In this document: positions 27,235 through 36,762 of the stretch, piece after piece
Numbering within the stretch: the stretch's first letter is position 1
Layout: each line of letters opens with the position of its first letter
Source of the DNA: an uncultured Polaribacter sp.
GTDB lineage: Bacteria > Bacteroidota > Bacteroidia > Flavobacteriales > Flavobacteriaceae
DNA: 64,000 nucleotides
NCBI RefSeq assembly: GCF_947500975.1
Contig: NZ_CANMUE010000010.1
Coordinates: 1 to 64,000, forward strand
Direction of reading: 5' to 3'
Program-made: the position numbers and the translations under genes
The notes under the pieces: generated by a model
What the model was told of the DNA's origin: nothing
Database searches by the model: none
The model's input: the letters and a program-made list of their open reading frames with translations, nothing else

Positions 27235-28248
27235 ATGGCAAAAATTAAATTAGAATACATTTGGTTAGATGGATATTTTCCAACTCAAAACATGAGAAGT
27301 AAAACCAAAGTTGAAGAACATGAAAACTTTCAAGGAACAGTTGAAGAATTAGGTAATTGGTCTTTTGACGGTTCATCTACAAAACAAGCTTCAGGTGGGG
27401 CATCTGACTGTATTTTAAAGCCAGTTGCAATTTATCCAGACCCTGCACGTATTAATGGTTATTTAGTAATGACCGAAGTTTTAAGTGCTGATGGAACTCC
27501 ACACCCTTCTAATGGACGTGCAACTATTGAAGATGATGACAACGATTTCTGGTTCGGTTTTGAACAAGAATACTTTATAATGGATAGAAAAACTCAATTA
27601 CCTTTAGGTTTCCCTATTGGTGGTTATCCAGGACCTCAAGGTATGTACTATTGTTCTGTTGGTGGTAAAAACACCTATGGTAGAGACTTCGTAGAAGAGC
27701 ATGCTAATTTATGCATTGATGCTGGATTAAACTTTGAAGGTATTAATCAAGAAGTTGCTTCTGGACAATGGGAATTCCAATTGTTTGCTAAAGGTGCTAA
27801 AAAAGCTGGAGACGAAATTTGGGTAGCTAGATACTTATTAGACAGATTAACTGAAAAGTATGGTTGGTACATTGATTACCACCCAAAACCAATTAAAGGA
27901 GACTGGAACGGTTCTGGAATGCATGCAAACTTCTCTAACTCTATATTAAGAGAATGTGGTTCTGCAGAGAAATATGCTGAAATTTGTGAAGCATTTAGAC
28001 CTGTAACTAAAGAGCACATTGCTGTTTATGGAGAATTTAATGACCAACGTTTAACTGGTTTACATGAAACTGCTGCTATTTCTGACTTTTCTTGGGGAGT
28101 TTCAGATAGAGGAGCTTCAATTAGAATTCCAATTATAGCTGTAGAAAAAGGATACAAAGGTTGGTTAGAAGATAGAAGACCAGCTTCAAATGGAGATCCA
28201 TACAAAATTGCTGCAAGAATTATTAAAACTGTTAAGCCAGTTAAATAA
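27235..28248 (+). CDS. Type II (eukaryote-like) glutamine synthetase
   Basis: A 337-residue short glutamine synthetase of the GSII type, much smaller than GSI (about 470) or GSIII. It has the beta-grasp segment NWSFDGSST, then DFWFGFEQEYFIMD, GDWNGSGMHANFS and HETAAISDFSWGVSDRGASIRI. It makes glutamine from glutamate and ammonia. Having GSII and GSIII divergently placed suggests a shared nitrogen-responsive control region. A clean terminator follows 24 nt after the stop. Confidence 0.93.
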   Translation: MAKIKLEYIWLDGYFPTQNMRSKTKVEEHENFQGTVEELGNWSFDGSSTKQASGGASDCILKPVAIYPDPARINGYLVMTEVLSADGTPHPSNGRATIEDDDNDFWFGFEQEYFIMDRKTQLPLGFPIGGYPGPQGMYYCSVGGKNTYGRDFVEEHANLCIDAGLNFEGINQEVASGQWEFQLFAKGAKKAGDEIWVARYLLDRLTEKYGWYIDYHPKPIKGDWNGSGMHANFSNSILRECGSAEKYAEICEAFRPVTKEHIAVYGEFNDQRLTGLHETAAISDFSWGVSDRGASIRIPIIAVEKGYKGWLEDRRPASNGDPYKIAARIIKTVKPVK

Positions 28249-28271
28249 TCTTACTGCTTTTAATTATAATA

Positions 28272-28305
28272 AAAACGCCAACATTAATTTGTTGGCGTTT
28301 TATTA
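28272..28305 (+). terminator. Terminator after the type II glutamine synthetase
   Basis: A 12-bp perfect stem (28272-28283 with 28290-28301), six-base loop and T-rich tail. It lies between this gene and the convergent DUF4136 gene and could serve both. Confidence 0.85.
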
Positions 28306-28320
28306 TACAATATTTTATTT

Positions 28321-28857
28321 TTATTTTCCTGGCGGAAATCTTGAAATAATTTCTTTAACAAACAACTTAATTCTTTCTTCTTTTTTTTCTCTGTTATGCA
28401 TTTTTAAAGCTCCCGTTCCAACGCCTTGCCAAACCAATTCTTTCTTTTCTTTATCTATAAAATCTACAAATAAAGTTCCCTCAGTGTATTGAGAAACATT
28501 TACATTATTATTCATTCCATTCCACATCCAAGGATTCCATCCAAATCCAAAACCATATCCAAAATTATTATTTTGATTGATATTTACTTTCTGTCTAGAC
28601 TTTGTAAAAATACTTACTAACATATCTGGATTCTTAGATTTTACAAACCCTTGTGCTAATAACTCTGATTCAATAGCTCTTAAAATTCTTTTTTTGTCTA
28701 AATCAGAAACTTCTGCTTTATCTATACCAGGTTTATAAAAAGCAAATGTTTTATACTCTGTAAAATCCACTTTCGTATCATAATCTGTGGCTACTTTTAT
28801 AGTATTACAAGATGATAGAATCATTACACTGACTAGTAAAAAAAATATTTTTTTCAT
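28321..28857 (-). CDS. DUF4136 domain lipoprotein
   Basis: A 178-residue protein with a lipoprotein signal (LSSC, Cys at 17) and a DUF4136-type body. This includes DYDTKVDFTEYKTFAF, an ESELLAQGF helix, and the VDFIDKEKKELVWQGVG strand. Between them is a Gly/Asn/Trp-rich low-complexity stretch (about 97-117), a common feature of the family. The function is unknown; it is probably exposed in the periplasm or attached to the outer membrane. Confidence 0.85.
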   Translation of the reverse strand: MKKIFFLLVSVMILSSCNTIKVATDYDTKVDFTEYKTFAFYKPGIDKAEVSDLDKKRILRAIESELLAQGFVKSKNPDMLVSIFTKSRQKVNINQNNNFGYGFGFGWNPWMWNGMNNNVNVSQYTEGTLFVDFIDKEKKELVWQGVGTGALKMHNREKKEERIKLFVKEIISRFPPGK

Positions 28858-28921
28858 AATAAATAGTTTTAAATTATTGAATTAATCAAAGAATCATCAA
28901 CAATATTAGGATGCGTGACTT

Positions 28922-29349
28922 TTAATTTTTTTCTGCCTCCATTGCTCTTTTAATAGCAAAAATAGCTTCATTATTTGTAGTCCAACTTCTTCTTAAAATT
29001 ACATTGTTTACATCCCAAAAAAGTATTGATTCTAAACGCTTTAACACCCTTTACTTCCATCAAGAAGCATGCCAAACCCACAATTAATAACTTCTCTCCA
29101 AACACCACCACCTCCATTAATAATAAACACCCAAGTTACTCCTCTAAAACTATCTCCAATTACATTTTAGATAGTCAAATCTGCTCTAAATTTTGATCCG
29201 TCATAAATATTTGAAGTTTCTCTATAAGGCGAATCTATACTTGAAACATCATGATAATCTATTCCTAAAACAACTGAACCAATTTTTCCTTTTTTAATGA
29301 CTTTATTAAACGCTTTTGCAATTTTTATACATCCTTCTACAAAAGTCAT
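28922..29349 (-). pseudogene. Decayed gene: in-frame TAA plus frameshift
   Basis: An ATG at 29349 opens a 60-codon frame ending at TAA (29169-29167). The same frame then continues as protein-like sequence (NVIGDSFRGVTWVFIINGGG and on to LLDGSK). After a frameshift near 29045 a second coherent frame (SILFWDVNNVILRRSW, then NNEAIFAIKRAMEAEKN) ends at 28922. The pieces add up to about 140 residues of one ancestral protein, which I do not recognise. Sequencing errors are an alternative, though two independent lesions favour true decay. Confidence 0.6.
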
Positions 29350-29483
29350 ATTAAATATTTAAAAAAGTAATGGGTTTACATATATATTCAATTTTAGAAA
29401 TTATTTTTAAAAACCGTTAATAATTTACGTTATTTTTTAAGATTTTCGTAAATTACAACCCTAAAATCAAACGTTTATTACGA

Positions 29484-32400
29484 ATGGAACAAATAACTGT
29501 TTATAAACCTAAACATAAAGTAAGAATTGTAACTGCTGCTTCACTTTTTGATGGACATGATGCTGCTATAAATATTATGCGTAGAATTATACAATCTACA
29601 GGTGTAGAAGTCATTCATTTAGGACATGACAGATCCGTAGAAGAAGTTGTAAACTGTGCAATTCAAGAAGATGTAAATGCAATTGCAATGACATCTTATC
29701 AAGGAGGACATAATGAGTATTTTAAATACATGTATGATTTACTGCAAGAAAAAGCAGCTGGACACATTAAAATTTTTGGTGGTGGCGGTGGTGTAATTCT
29801 TCCTGAAGAAATCAAGGACTTAATGGATTATGGAATTACACGTATTTATTCTCCAGATGATGGAAGAGAATTAGGTTTGCAAGGCATGATTAATGATTTA
29901 GTTCAGCAATCGGATTTTGCACTAGGAGATAAACTTAACGTTACTATTAAAAATTTAGCCAACAAAGAAATTGGAAGTATTGCTAGAGTTATTTCTTCTG
30001 CAGAAAACTTTCCTGATGTCGCAAAAGAAACTTTAGATAAAATTCATACAAAAAATAAGGATTCTAAGACTCCTGTTTTAGGAATTACAGGAACCGGTGG
30101 TGCAGGAAAATCTTCTTTAGTTGATGAATTAGTTCGTCGTTTTTTAATCGATTTTCCCCAAAAAACAGTTGGTTTAATTTCTGTTGATCCATCAAAGAGA
30201 AAAACTGGTGGAGCACTCTTAGGAGATAGAATTAGAATGAATGCTATTAATAACTCTAGAGTTTACATGCGTTCTTTGGCAACTCGTCAATCAAATTTAG
30301 CATTGTCTAAATATGTAAATGAAGCTGTACAAGTTTTAAAAGCTGCTGAGTTTGATTTAATTATTTTAGAAACATCTGGTATTGGGCAATCTGACACAGA
30401 AATTATTGAACATTCTGATACATCTTTATATGTAATGACACCAGAATTTGGTGCTGCTACTCAATTAGAAAAAATTGACATGCTTGATTTTGCTGATTTA
30501 GTTGCCATCAACAAATTTGACAAAAGAGGTGCTTTAGATGCCGTTAGAGATGTAAAAAAACAATATATGCGCAACAATAATTTGTGGCATATTCATATGG
30601 ATGACATGCCTGTTTATGGCACAATTGCATCGCAATTTAATGATCCAGGAATGAATACTTTGTACAAAAGTATAATGGATAAATTGGTTGAAAAAACAGA
30701 TGCCGATTTAAAATCATCTATGAAAATTACCAAAGAAATGTCTGAAAAGATATTTGTAATTCCGCCAAAAAGAGTTCGTTATTTATCTGAAATTGCTGAA
30801 AGCAATCGATACTACGACGAAAAAGTAAATGAACAAATTATTGTTGCCCAAAAATTATATGGAATTTATCAAACGATTTTATCAATAACAAATTCTCCTA
30901 TTCAGATTATTAAAACAGGATTAAATGAAGATGAGATTTTAAATCAAGTACAGAATGATGAAAAAGAATTTATTAAATTACTTTTAGCACAATTTGAAAA
31001 AGTAAAACTAAATTTTAATCCATTAAATTGGGAAATCATTTTAAACTGGGAAGATAAAGTAAAAAAGTATAAAGACCCTATTTACACATTTAAAGTTCGT
31101 GAAAAAGAAATCAAAATAGAAACGCATTCAGAGTCACTATCCCACTCAAAAATACCAAAGGTAAGTTTACCTAAATATCAAGCTTGGGGAGATTTATTAC
31201 GTTGGAATTTACAAGAAAATGTTCCTGGCGAATTTCCTTATACCGCAGGTTTATATCCGTTTAAAAGAATTGGCGAAGACCCTACAAGAATGTTTGCTGG
31301 AGAAGGAGGGCCGGAGAGAACCAACAGAAGATTTCATTATGTGAGTTTGGGCATGGATGCAAAACGTTTATCAACTGCTTTTGATTCTGTTACTTTATAC
31401 GGTAATGATCCTGGGCACAGACCTGATATTTATGGGAAAATCGGAAATGCAGGTGTTTCAATTTGTTGTTTAGACGATGCTAAAAAATTATATTCTGGTT
31501 TCGATTTGAGTCATCATATGACTTCTGTTTCTATGACCATTAATGGCCCCGCACCAATGTTATTAGGCTTCTTTATGAATGCTGCCATTGATCAAAATTG
31601 TGAGAAATACATCAAAGAAAACAAATTAGAAAAAGAAATTGAAAAGAAATTCAAAGAAATTTATGATTCAAAAGGATTAGAAAGACCTATTTATCAAGGT
31701 AATTTACCAGAAGGAAATAATGGTCTAGGGTTGATGCTTTTAGGCTTAACTGGTGATTTAGTTTTACCTTCTGATATTTATCAACAAATAAAAAAAGAGA
31801 CTTTAGCACAAGTTAGAGGAACTGTACAAGCAGATATTTTAAAAGAAGATCAAGCTCAAAATACCTGTATTTTTTCTACTGAATTCGCTTTACGATTAAT
31901 GGGTGATGTGCAAGAATATTTTATCGAAAAGCAAGTAAGAAACTTTTATTCGGTTTCTATTTCTGGCTATCATATTGCAGAAGCTGGCGCAAATCCAATT
32001 ACGCAATTAGCACTAACATTGTCAAATGGATTTACGTATGTAGAGTATTATTTAAGCAGAGGAATGGATATTAATAAATTTGGACCTAATTTATCTTTCT
32101 TTTTCTCAAATGGAATTGATCCAGAATATTCTGTGATTGGTCGTGTTGCTCGTAAAATCTGGGCAAAAGCTATGAAAATTAAATATGGTGCAAATTCTAG
32201 AGCCCAAATGTTAAAGTATCATATTCAAACTTCTGGACGTTCTTTACACGCACAAGAAATTGATTTTAATGATATTAGAACTACGTTACAAGCCTTGTAT
32301 GCAATTAATGACAACTGTAATTCTTTACATACAAATGCGTATGATGAGGCCATTACAACGCCAACAGAAGAATCTGTAAGAAGAGCAATGGCAATTCAGT

Positions 32401-32915
32401 TAATTATCAACAAAGAATTAGGATTAACTAAGAATGAAAACCCGATTCAAGGTGCATTTATTATTGAAGAATTAACAGATTTAGTAGAAGAAGCTGTATT
32501 ATTAGAGTTCGATAGAATTACAGAAAGAGGTGGTGTTTTAGGAGCAATGGAAACCATGTATCAACGCTCTAAAATACAAGAAGAAAGTTTGTATTATGAA
32601 ACTTTAAAACATAATGGAGACTTCCCAATTATTGGTGTAAATACCTTCTTAAGTTCTAAAGGCTCTCCTACTGTTCAACCAGCAGAAGTTATTAGAGCCA
32701 CTGAAGAAGAGAAGCAATTTCAGATTGAAACTAAAGAATTACTAAATAAAGCAAACCCTAATAAAGTTGTGGAACAAATTGCTATTCTACAAGAAGCTGC
32801 CATTCAGAATGAAAACTTATTTGACAAATTAATGGAAGCAACCAAAGTATGCTCTTTAGGACAGATAACAGAAGCTTTATTTAAAGTTGGTGGACAGTAT
32901 AGAAGAAACATGTAA
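29484..32915 (+). CDS. icmF: Fused isobutyryl-CoA mutase (IcmF-type, B12-dependent)
   Basis: A 1143-residue fusion. Residues 1-140 form a cobalamin-binding domain with DGH at 23-25, whose His is the expected lower B12 ligand. Next comes a MeaB-like G-protein chaperone domain with P-loop GTGGAGKSS at 203-211. A linker leads to the CoA mutase TIM barrel (about 560-1100, with [10 protein letters not shown] and [20 protein letters not shown]). This order is diagnostic of IcmF rather than of the two-subunit methylmalonyl-CoA mutase. It interconverts isobutyryl-CoA and n-butyryl-CoA, or related acyl-CoAs; the G-domain protects the cofactor. Confidence 0.92.
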   Translation: MEQITVYKPKHKVRIVTAASLFDGHDAAINIMRRIIQSTGVEVIHLGHDRSVEEVVNCAIQEDVNAIAMTSYQGGHNEYFKYMYDLLQEKAAGHIKIFGGGGGVILPEEIKDLMDYGITRIYSPDDGRELGLQGMINDLVQQSDFALGDKLNVTIKNLANKEIGSIARVISSAENFPDVAKETLDKIHTKNKDSKTPVLGITGTGGAGKSSLVDELVRRFLIDFPQKTVGLISVDPSKRKTGGALLGDRIRMNAINNSRVYMRSLATRQSNLALSKYVNEAVQVLKAAEFDLIILETSGIGQSDTEIIEHSDTSLYVMTPEFGAATQLEKIDMLDFADLVAINKFDKRGALDAVRDVKKQYMRNNNLWHIHMDDMPVYGTIASQFNDPGMNTLYKSIMDKLVEKTDADLKSSMKITKEMSEKIFVIPPKRVRYLSEIAESNRYYDEKVNEQIIVAQKLYGIYQTILSITNSPIQIIKTGLNEDEILNQVQNDEKEFIKLLLAQFEKVKLNFNPLNWEIILNWEDKVKKYKDPIYTFKVREKEIKIETHSESLSHSKIPKVSLPKYQAWGDLLRWNLQENVPGEFPYTAGLYPFKRIGEDPTRMFAGEGGPERTNRRFHYVSLGMDAKRLSTAFDSVTLYGNDPGHRPDIYGKIGNAGVSICCLDDAKKLYSGFDLSHHMTSVSMTINGPAPMLLGFFMNAAIDQNCEKYIKENKLEKEIEKKFKEIYDSKGLERPIYQGNLPEGNNGLGLMLLGLTGDLVLPSDIYQQIKKETLAQVRGTVQADILKEDQAQNTCIFSTEFALRLMGDVQEYFIEKQVRNFYSVSISGYHIAEAGANPITQLALTLSNGFTYVEYYLSRGMDINKFGPNLSFFFSNGIDPEYSVIGRVARKIWAKAMKIKYGANSRAQMLKYHIQTSGRSLHAQEIDFNDIRTTLQALYAINDNCNSLHTNAYDEAITTPTEESVRRAMAIQLIINKELGLTKNENPIQGAFIIEELTDLVEEAVLLEFDRITERGGVLGAMETMYQRSKIQEESLYYETLKHNGDFPIIGVNTFLSSKGSPTVQPAEVIRATEEEKQFQIETKELLNKANPNKVVEQIAILQEAAIQNENLFDKLMEATKVCSLGQITEALFKVGGQYRRNM

Positions 32916-32935
32916 TAAAAGACAATTGTAATATT

Positions 32936-33313
32936 ATGAATAAAGAGCTTATTTTACAACCAGAAACAGAATACCATAGACAAATAGAAATTGAAAAATA
33001 TCTTGATACTGAACTTACAAATGAATAATACGATTTATTAAATAACTGCACTACTAAAGATGATAGTACAATAATAGTTATTGGTCTTGCGCTAAAATCT
33101 ACTTACGATTTAAATGTAGCTCGTTTAATGTTTTTAACAGAAAATCCCAACAGAGAATGCCCTTTTAAAGATAGGGCTATAAAAATTGTTGGCAATATAG
33201 ACAGAAAAAAAGCTTTAGATCGTATAAAAGATATATCTAGTAAAAACCTTTCTGAAGTAGAAGATATTGTAATTGATAGATTATTAAGATACGATTTTAT
33301 AGAATTAGATTAA
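32936..33313 (+). pseudogene. Small gene interrupted by an in-frame TAA
   Basis: An ATG at 32936, 21 nt after icmF, opens a frame that stops after 30 codons at TAA (33026-33028). It then continues in the same frame without another stop to 33313, 126 codons in all. The segments join smoothly (DTELTNE, stop, YDLLNN); a single GAA-to-TAA change would explain it. The distal part is intact from an ATG at 33128 (61 residues) and might still be made. The family is unknown to me. Confidence 0.6.
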
Positions 33314-33363
33314 ACTGCTTATGTATTTCTAACTTAAAAACTCCTTACTTTTTTAAATTATAA

Positions 33364-33392
33364 ACCCACTCAATTTGAGTGGGTCTATCTTT
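33364..33392. terminator. Terminator downstream of the icmF region
   Basis: ACCCACTCA (33364-33372), ATT, TGAGTGGGT (33376-33384), then CTATCTTTTTTT. It lies between the rightward icmF region and the leftward membrane-protein operon and could serve both. Confidence 0.85.
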
Positions 33393-33394
33393 TT

Positions 33395-33793
33395 TTAATT
33401 ATCTTTAATTAATAAATTCTCTCTCTTTTTCATCCTCAAATTATTCTCTCTACTAGCTTTTCTACCATTTAAAAAGAATACTATAAAAAGAATCATAACT
33501 ATACCTAAATAAATTGAAAACCCACCAATTTTTGCACTCAGAGCTTCCACTAAATCTTTATAACTTGACAGGCTGTAAATAGAAATAATTCTTAATGCAA
33601 AACCAATATTTAATAGATAGAAACCTATTTTAAAAAGTTTATTGGTTGCCATTGCTATTTCAACTTTTTGACTAAAAATATCTAGCATAAAAATTTTACT
33701 ATTTTTAAATAAATGTTGTGATACAAATGTTGTTAAACCTATAGCAATTGGTAAATAAATGATGTACGCGATTAACTCTAATGAAATGTTCAT
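33395..33793 (-). CDS. Integral membrane protein, paralogue of the 34311 gene
   Basis: A 132-residue protein with three or four hydrophobic helices (about 5-25, 55-75 and 88-110) and a basic C-terminal tail. It shares the layout and the NKL-x(6)-LLNIG-x-A segment with the 114-residue protein at 34311-34655, so the two are paralogues. It is the last gene of the GbsR-linked operon. I recognise no family and assign no function. Confidence 0.65.
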   Translation of the reverse strand: MNISLELIAYIIYLPIAIGLTTFVSQHLFKNSKIFMLDIFSQKVEIAMATNKLFKIGFYLLNIGFALRIISIYSLSSYKDLVEALSAKIGGFSIYLGIVMILFIVFFLNGRKASRENNLRMKKRENLLIKDN

Positions 33794-33816
33794 AATAATT
33801 GATTTTTAATATTAAT

Positions 33817-34308
33817 TTATAATTTCTTAGTCATTATACCTAAGTTGATTTTTTCTCCTTTTGTAAACTTAATCTCTCTAACCATACTCATCTCTTGCCA
33901 TAAATACTGGCTTCCTTTTAATCTTTTAGTTTGCCTAATTCTTCTTTGAAATGCTCTAAATTCCTTTTCTGTTGCTTCTCTTTTATTTCCTAATTCTCCA
34001 TATAATTTTATTGCTGGATATTCAGAAAATTTCATTTTAAATAACGATTTAAACCAAAACCACTTATTGCTGTTAACGGCTAAAACACAAATATTTTTAT
34101 TCTTGATTGAATTTACATTTAACTTTGTTGCAAACTTTTCAAAATAAAAACCCGTTTGATTATTGTTTAAAAATAAAGAACCAATTGGAGTTACTGTTGG
34201 TAGATTATCTTCATTTACAGATGCAATTGAAACATGCATATTAGAACCAATAGATTTACTAAAATGTATTCTAATTTTTTGCCAGTTTTCTTTTATGTTG
34301 ATTTTCAT
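33817..34308 (-). CDS. Pyridoxamine 5'-phosphate oxidase-like flavin-binding protein
   Basis: A 163-residue protein with the split-barrel pattern of the PNPOx-like family. This shows as HVSIASVNEDNLPTVTPIGS, then TGFYFEKFATKLNVNSIKN and a strand NICVLAVNSNKWF. Such proteins usually bind FMN, F420 or haem and act as small oxidoreductases. Substrate and cofactor cannot be read here. It lies between two paralogous membrane-protein genes, 2 nt from the upstream one, which suggests a membrane-associated redox role. Confidence 0.6.
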   Translation of the reverse strand: MKINIKENWQKIRIHFSKSIGSNMHVSIASVNEDNLPTVTPIGSLFLNNNQTGFYFEKFATKLNVNSIKNKNICVLAVNSNKWFWFKSLFKMKFSEYPAIKLYGELGNKREATEKEFRAFQRRIRQTKRLKGSQYLWQEMSMVREIKFTKGEKINLGIMTKKL

Positions 34309-34310
34309 TT

Positions 34311-34655
34311 TTATTGATTTTTAAAATGTTTATGTATTAAATACACTGCGTAAATGTTGATGAAATGTAAACTTGCAATGATTAGTAAAATATAGCTTAG
34401 TCTACTTGAAATTTCTAAAATCAATTCTATAGATGTCTCTATATTTCGCATTGAATGTAAAGTCCAAATTGCTAAACCTATATTTAAGAGATAATATGCA
34501 GTTCGTAATAATTTATTGATTCCATTTCCAAAATTGATGTCTTTAGGAAAATAATTCAATAAGTAAACTTTTCCATTTTTGTAGCATAAATTGCCAACTA
34601 CAATTACGATGTAACTTGATAATAGAATATATAATATGTAGGTTATTAGGTTCAT
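34311..34655 (-). CDS. Small integral membrane protein
   Basis: A 114-residue protein with about four hydrophobic segments (2-22, 50-66, 80-96 and 98-108). It is a paralogue of the 33395-33793 protein (shared NKLLRTAYYLLNIGLA-type segment). Its start overlaps the stop of the upstream gene by 4 nt (ATGA), a sign of translational coupling within the GbsR-controlled operon. No function is assigned. Confidence 0.65.
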   Translation of the reverse strand: MNLITYILYILLSSYIVIVVGNLCYKNGKVYLLNYFPKDINFGNGINKLLRTAYYLLNIGLAIWTLHSMRNIETSIELILEISSRLSYILLIIASLHFINIYAVYLIHKHFKNQ

Positions 34656-35023
34656 AATTCTTTTTTTATGGATTCAAGAATATATGTCCAAAATATTGAT
34701 AAAGTAATTGGAGCAAACCAAAAAAATATAATAACTGCATCTTTAAACGTAATGTGCCTTTCAAACTCAAAGAATAAAAAAACACAAAAAAAATATAATC
34801 CTACAGATAATAAATATATAAGTATAAGCTTAAAATTCTTAAGTTTCTTATGGTAAAACAATGTTATTAATGAAGAAAAAAATTGGAAGCAACCTAAAGC
34901 AAAAGCAATATATAATGAATAAAATAAGTAGCTTGAATCTAGAATTGAAATTAATAACGAGATCATAAAAGGAACTATTATTAATCTATTGAGCCAAGTT
35001 AAAATTGAAATATTATTTTTCAT
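34652..35023 (-). CDS. Four-helix membrane protein
   Basis: A 123-residue protein with four predicted helices (about 12-30, 33-55, 65-86 and 95-115) and a short cytoplasmic tail. It is the first gene of the membrane operon downstream of the GbsR/MarR regulator. The palindrome at 35040-35065 sits in its upstream region. It resembles no family I can name. Confidence 0.6.
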   Translation of the reverse strand: MKNNISILTWLNRLIIVPFMISLLISILDSSYLFYSLYIAFALGCFQFFSSLITLFYHKKLKNFKLILIYLLSVGLYFFCVFLFFEFERHITFKDAVIIFFWFAPITLSIFWTYILESIKKEL

Positions 35024-35039
35024 AATTTTGTTTATTTTA

Positions 35040-35065
35040 AAACTTTCAGAAATTTTTGAAAGTTT
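35040..35065 (-). promoter_or_regulatory. Predicted GbsR/MarR operator 2
   Basis: AAACTTTCA (35040-35048) and TGAAAGTTT (35057-35065) are perfect 9-bp arms 8 nt apart. The core TTTCA-N8-TGAAA recurs in the regulator's own promoter. It lies between the regulator stop and the membrane operon start. Confidence 0.6.
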
Positions 35066-35079
35066 ATATTCAAATTTTT

Positions 35080-35583
35080 TTACTTTTTCATCACTTTAGT
35101 AAAGTTTGACAAAAGCCAATGTTCATCAGCTTTTATAGCCTTATCTAAAATATTATTCACAGAAGTTGTTACTTTAGATAAATCTCCAAGTACTTGTTTA
35201 AACTGAGCTGCTTCATCAGAATTTTCATCAACTTGTTGCAACTCTTCCAATACTCTTAAAACTGGTTCTATTTCTCTTTTCTTACGCTCTTTGGTAATTT
35301 GTTTAAACAGTTCCCAAATATCTTTATCCGCAACAAAAAATTCTTTACGCTCTCCTACAACAAACTCTTTTTGTACAATACCCCAATCTATTAAAGCCCT
35401 AACATTCATGTTTACATTACCTCTAGAAATTTGTAAAGCTTCCATAATATCTTCTGCAGATAATGGCTTTGTAGAAACTAATAACAAAGCATGCACTTGT
35501 GCCATTGTTTTATTAACCCCCCAAGAAGTTGCTAAACTACCCCAGGTTTGAATGTATTTTAATTTTGCTTCTTCTAATTGCAT
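35080..35583 (-). CDS. GbsR/MarR family transcriptional regulator
   Basis: A 167-residue winged-helix protein of the GbsR branch of MarR regulators. It opens with KYIQTWGSLATSWGVNKTMAQVHALL, and the recognition region is LSAEDIMEALQISRGNVNMNVRALIDWGIV. A C-terminal helical dimerisation region follows. It is followed by four leftward genes encoding membrane and flavin-type proteins. Matching palindromes in its own promoter and in front of the next gene indicate autoregulation and control of that operon. The start codon is only 4 nt from the -10-like box, so its mRNA may be leaderless. Confidence 0.85.
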   Translation of the reverse strand: MQLEEAKLKYIQTWGSLATSWGVNKTMAQVHALLLVSTKPLSAEDIMEALQISRGNVNMNVRALIDWGIVQKEFVVGERKEFFVADKDIWELFKQITKERKKREIEPVLRVLEELQQVDENSDEAAQFKQVLGDLSKVTTSVNNILDKAIKADEHWLLSNFTKVMKK

Positions 35584-35587
35584 AATG

Positions 35588-35629
35588 CAAATATATAATA
35601 TATTTTTAAACTTTCAATAATTATTGAAA
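35588..35629 (-). promoter_or_regulatory. GbsR promoter overlapped by operator 1
   Basis: On the minus strand TTG (35617-35615), exactly 19 nt, then TATATTTG (35595-35588) is a perfect Bacteroidota promoter. The perfect palindrome TTTCAATAATTATTGAAA (35612-35629) covers the TTG box, so the bound regulator would block transcription. It shares TTTCA-N8-TGAAA with operator 2. Confidence 0.75.
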
Positions 35630-35688
35630 ATAAAATAATATTTTTTTATTGATAAAAAAAAGTATCTTTAATTTAAAAATAATAACAA

Positions 35689-36216
35689 ATGAAAATACTA
35701 GGAATAGGATCTAGAATAGAGCATTCAGAATTAGGGGCTGGAGTGGTAACTAACGTAACAAGTAAACATTATTGGGTAACTTTTATAAAAGACGGATTAG
35801 AAACTATTGACATTAATAGCAATTTAAAAATTATTGAAGCAGTTGAAGACGAAGTTGATACTATAAGCTTTTATGAAGTTGAAAAATCTTTAAGAGACAT
35901 TTTAAAGAAATGGTCTGATGTATCTGAAGTTGTTCCGCTTGCTGATAAATGGAAAGGCGGAAAAATAATATTAGAACCCAAAGACAACAATTTATCTTCT
36001 AAAGAAATACCTATTGATACCTTTTTTCATAAAATTGTAATGGTTAGAGATAGAGTTAGAGTAATGGAGCAAAAAATAAACGCTAGCAAAACTTTAGAAG
36101 ATCAAGATAAAATAGATTTGCAGCAATATATTACAAGAATTTATGGTAGCTTAACAACATTTAATGTTTTATTTAAGTTAAAATCTGATAATTTTGTTGG
36201 TTCTAAATCAAAATAA
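35689..36216 (+). CDS. Conserved hypothetical protein with a UvrD-like tudor start
   Basis: A 175-residue soluble protein. The first 45 residues (GSRIEHSELGAGVVTNVTSKHYWVTFI) resemble the small tudor/KOW-like barrel found at the C-terminus of UvrD/PcrA helicases, which contacts RNA polymerase or nucleic acid. The rest is helical. It is divergent from the GbsR regulator with 105 nt between. A nucleic-acid-related role is a guess from that barrel only. Confidence 0.55.
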   Translation: MKILGIGSRIEHSELGAGVVTNVTSKHYWVTFIKDGLETIDINSNLKIIEAVEDEVDTISFYEVEKSLRDILKKWSDVSEVVPLADKWKGGKIILEPKDNNLSSKEIPIDTFFHKIVMVRDRVRVMEQKINASKTLEDQDKIDLQQYITRIYGSLTTFNVLFKLKSDNFVGSKSK

Positions 36217-36258
36217 AATGCATCTTTTTAACTCTGAATTTGTCTATTCTAGAAAACA

Positions 36259-36594
36259 ATGAGTAACAACCATATTAAAGTTGAATTTAAAAAACAAATA
36301 CATTTAGGTAAGGCATTATTAAAAGAAAAAAGATATAAAAATGCATTTTATCATTTTGAAAATGCCCATATATTAGGACAGAATCATATTGTTAGACATA
36401 CAATTAGTCATTATTGGATGTTCATTATTGGTATTAAATCAAAAAACGGAAGAGAAATAATTGGACAGTTTATTAGAATTATAGCCTCTCTCCTTTTTAC
36501 ATTAGTTTGGGTTCCGAAAGGAAATTCCGGAGGTGCAAACATTTCACCTATAAAAATAATGCCTATCAGAAAAGAATTAAAAAAGTATTTTTAA
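36259..36594 (+). CDS. DUF3703 family protein
   Basis: A 111-residue protein with the DUF3703 pattern: a TPR-like helix pair (ALLKEKRYKNAFYHFENAHILGQ), conserved HxxxHxWM residues, a hydrophobic helix (74-86) and the PKGNSGGANISP segment. The function is unknown. It precedes the Cys-rich peptide and SigZ-like gene by 58 nt and may be transcribed with them. Confidence 0.7.
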   Translation: MSNNHIKVEFKKQIHLGKALLKEKRYKNAFYHFENAHILGQNHIVRHTISHYWMFIIGIKSKNGREIIGQFIRIIASLLFTLVWVPKGNSGGANISPIKIMPIRKELKKYF

Positions 36595-36652
36595 TTTGAT
36601 GCATCTTTTTTAGAAATTAAGTGTCTATTATACGAACTTTAAATTTAATATT

Positions 36653-36760
36653 ATGAAAAATTATAAAAATCAATGTAGTTGTACTTGCGTAGAATGTTTA
36701 GATACAAATTGTAAGAATTGTACTTGCGAAAACTGTTCTTGTTCTTCTTGTAACTGCTAG
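36653..36760 (+). CDS. Metallothionein-like Cys-rich small protein
   Basis: A 35-residue peptide with 11 cysteines (residues 8, 10, 12, 15, 20, 23, 25, 28, 30, 33 and 35) in CxC and CxxC spacing and no aromatic core beyond one Tyr. This density is typical of metal-thiolate clusters, so binding of Zn, Cu or Cd is a reasonable inference. It lies 2 nt before the ATG of a sigma factor that itself ends in a Cys-rich tail. It is too short for standard gene finders but clearly not random sequence. Confidence 0.7.
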   Translation: MKNYKNQCSCTCVECLDTNCKNCTCENCSCSSCNC

Positions 36761-36762
36761 TC

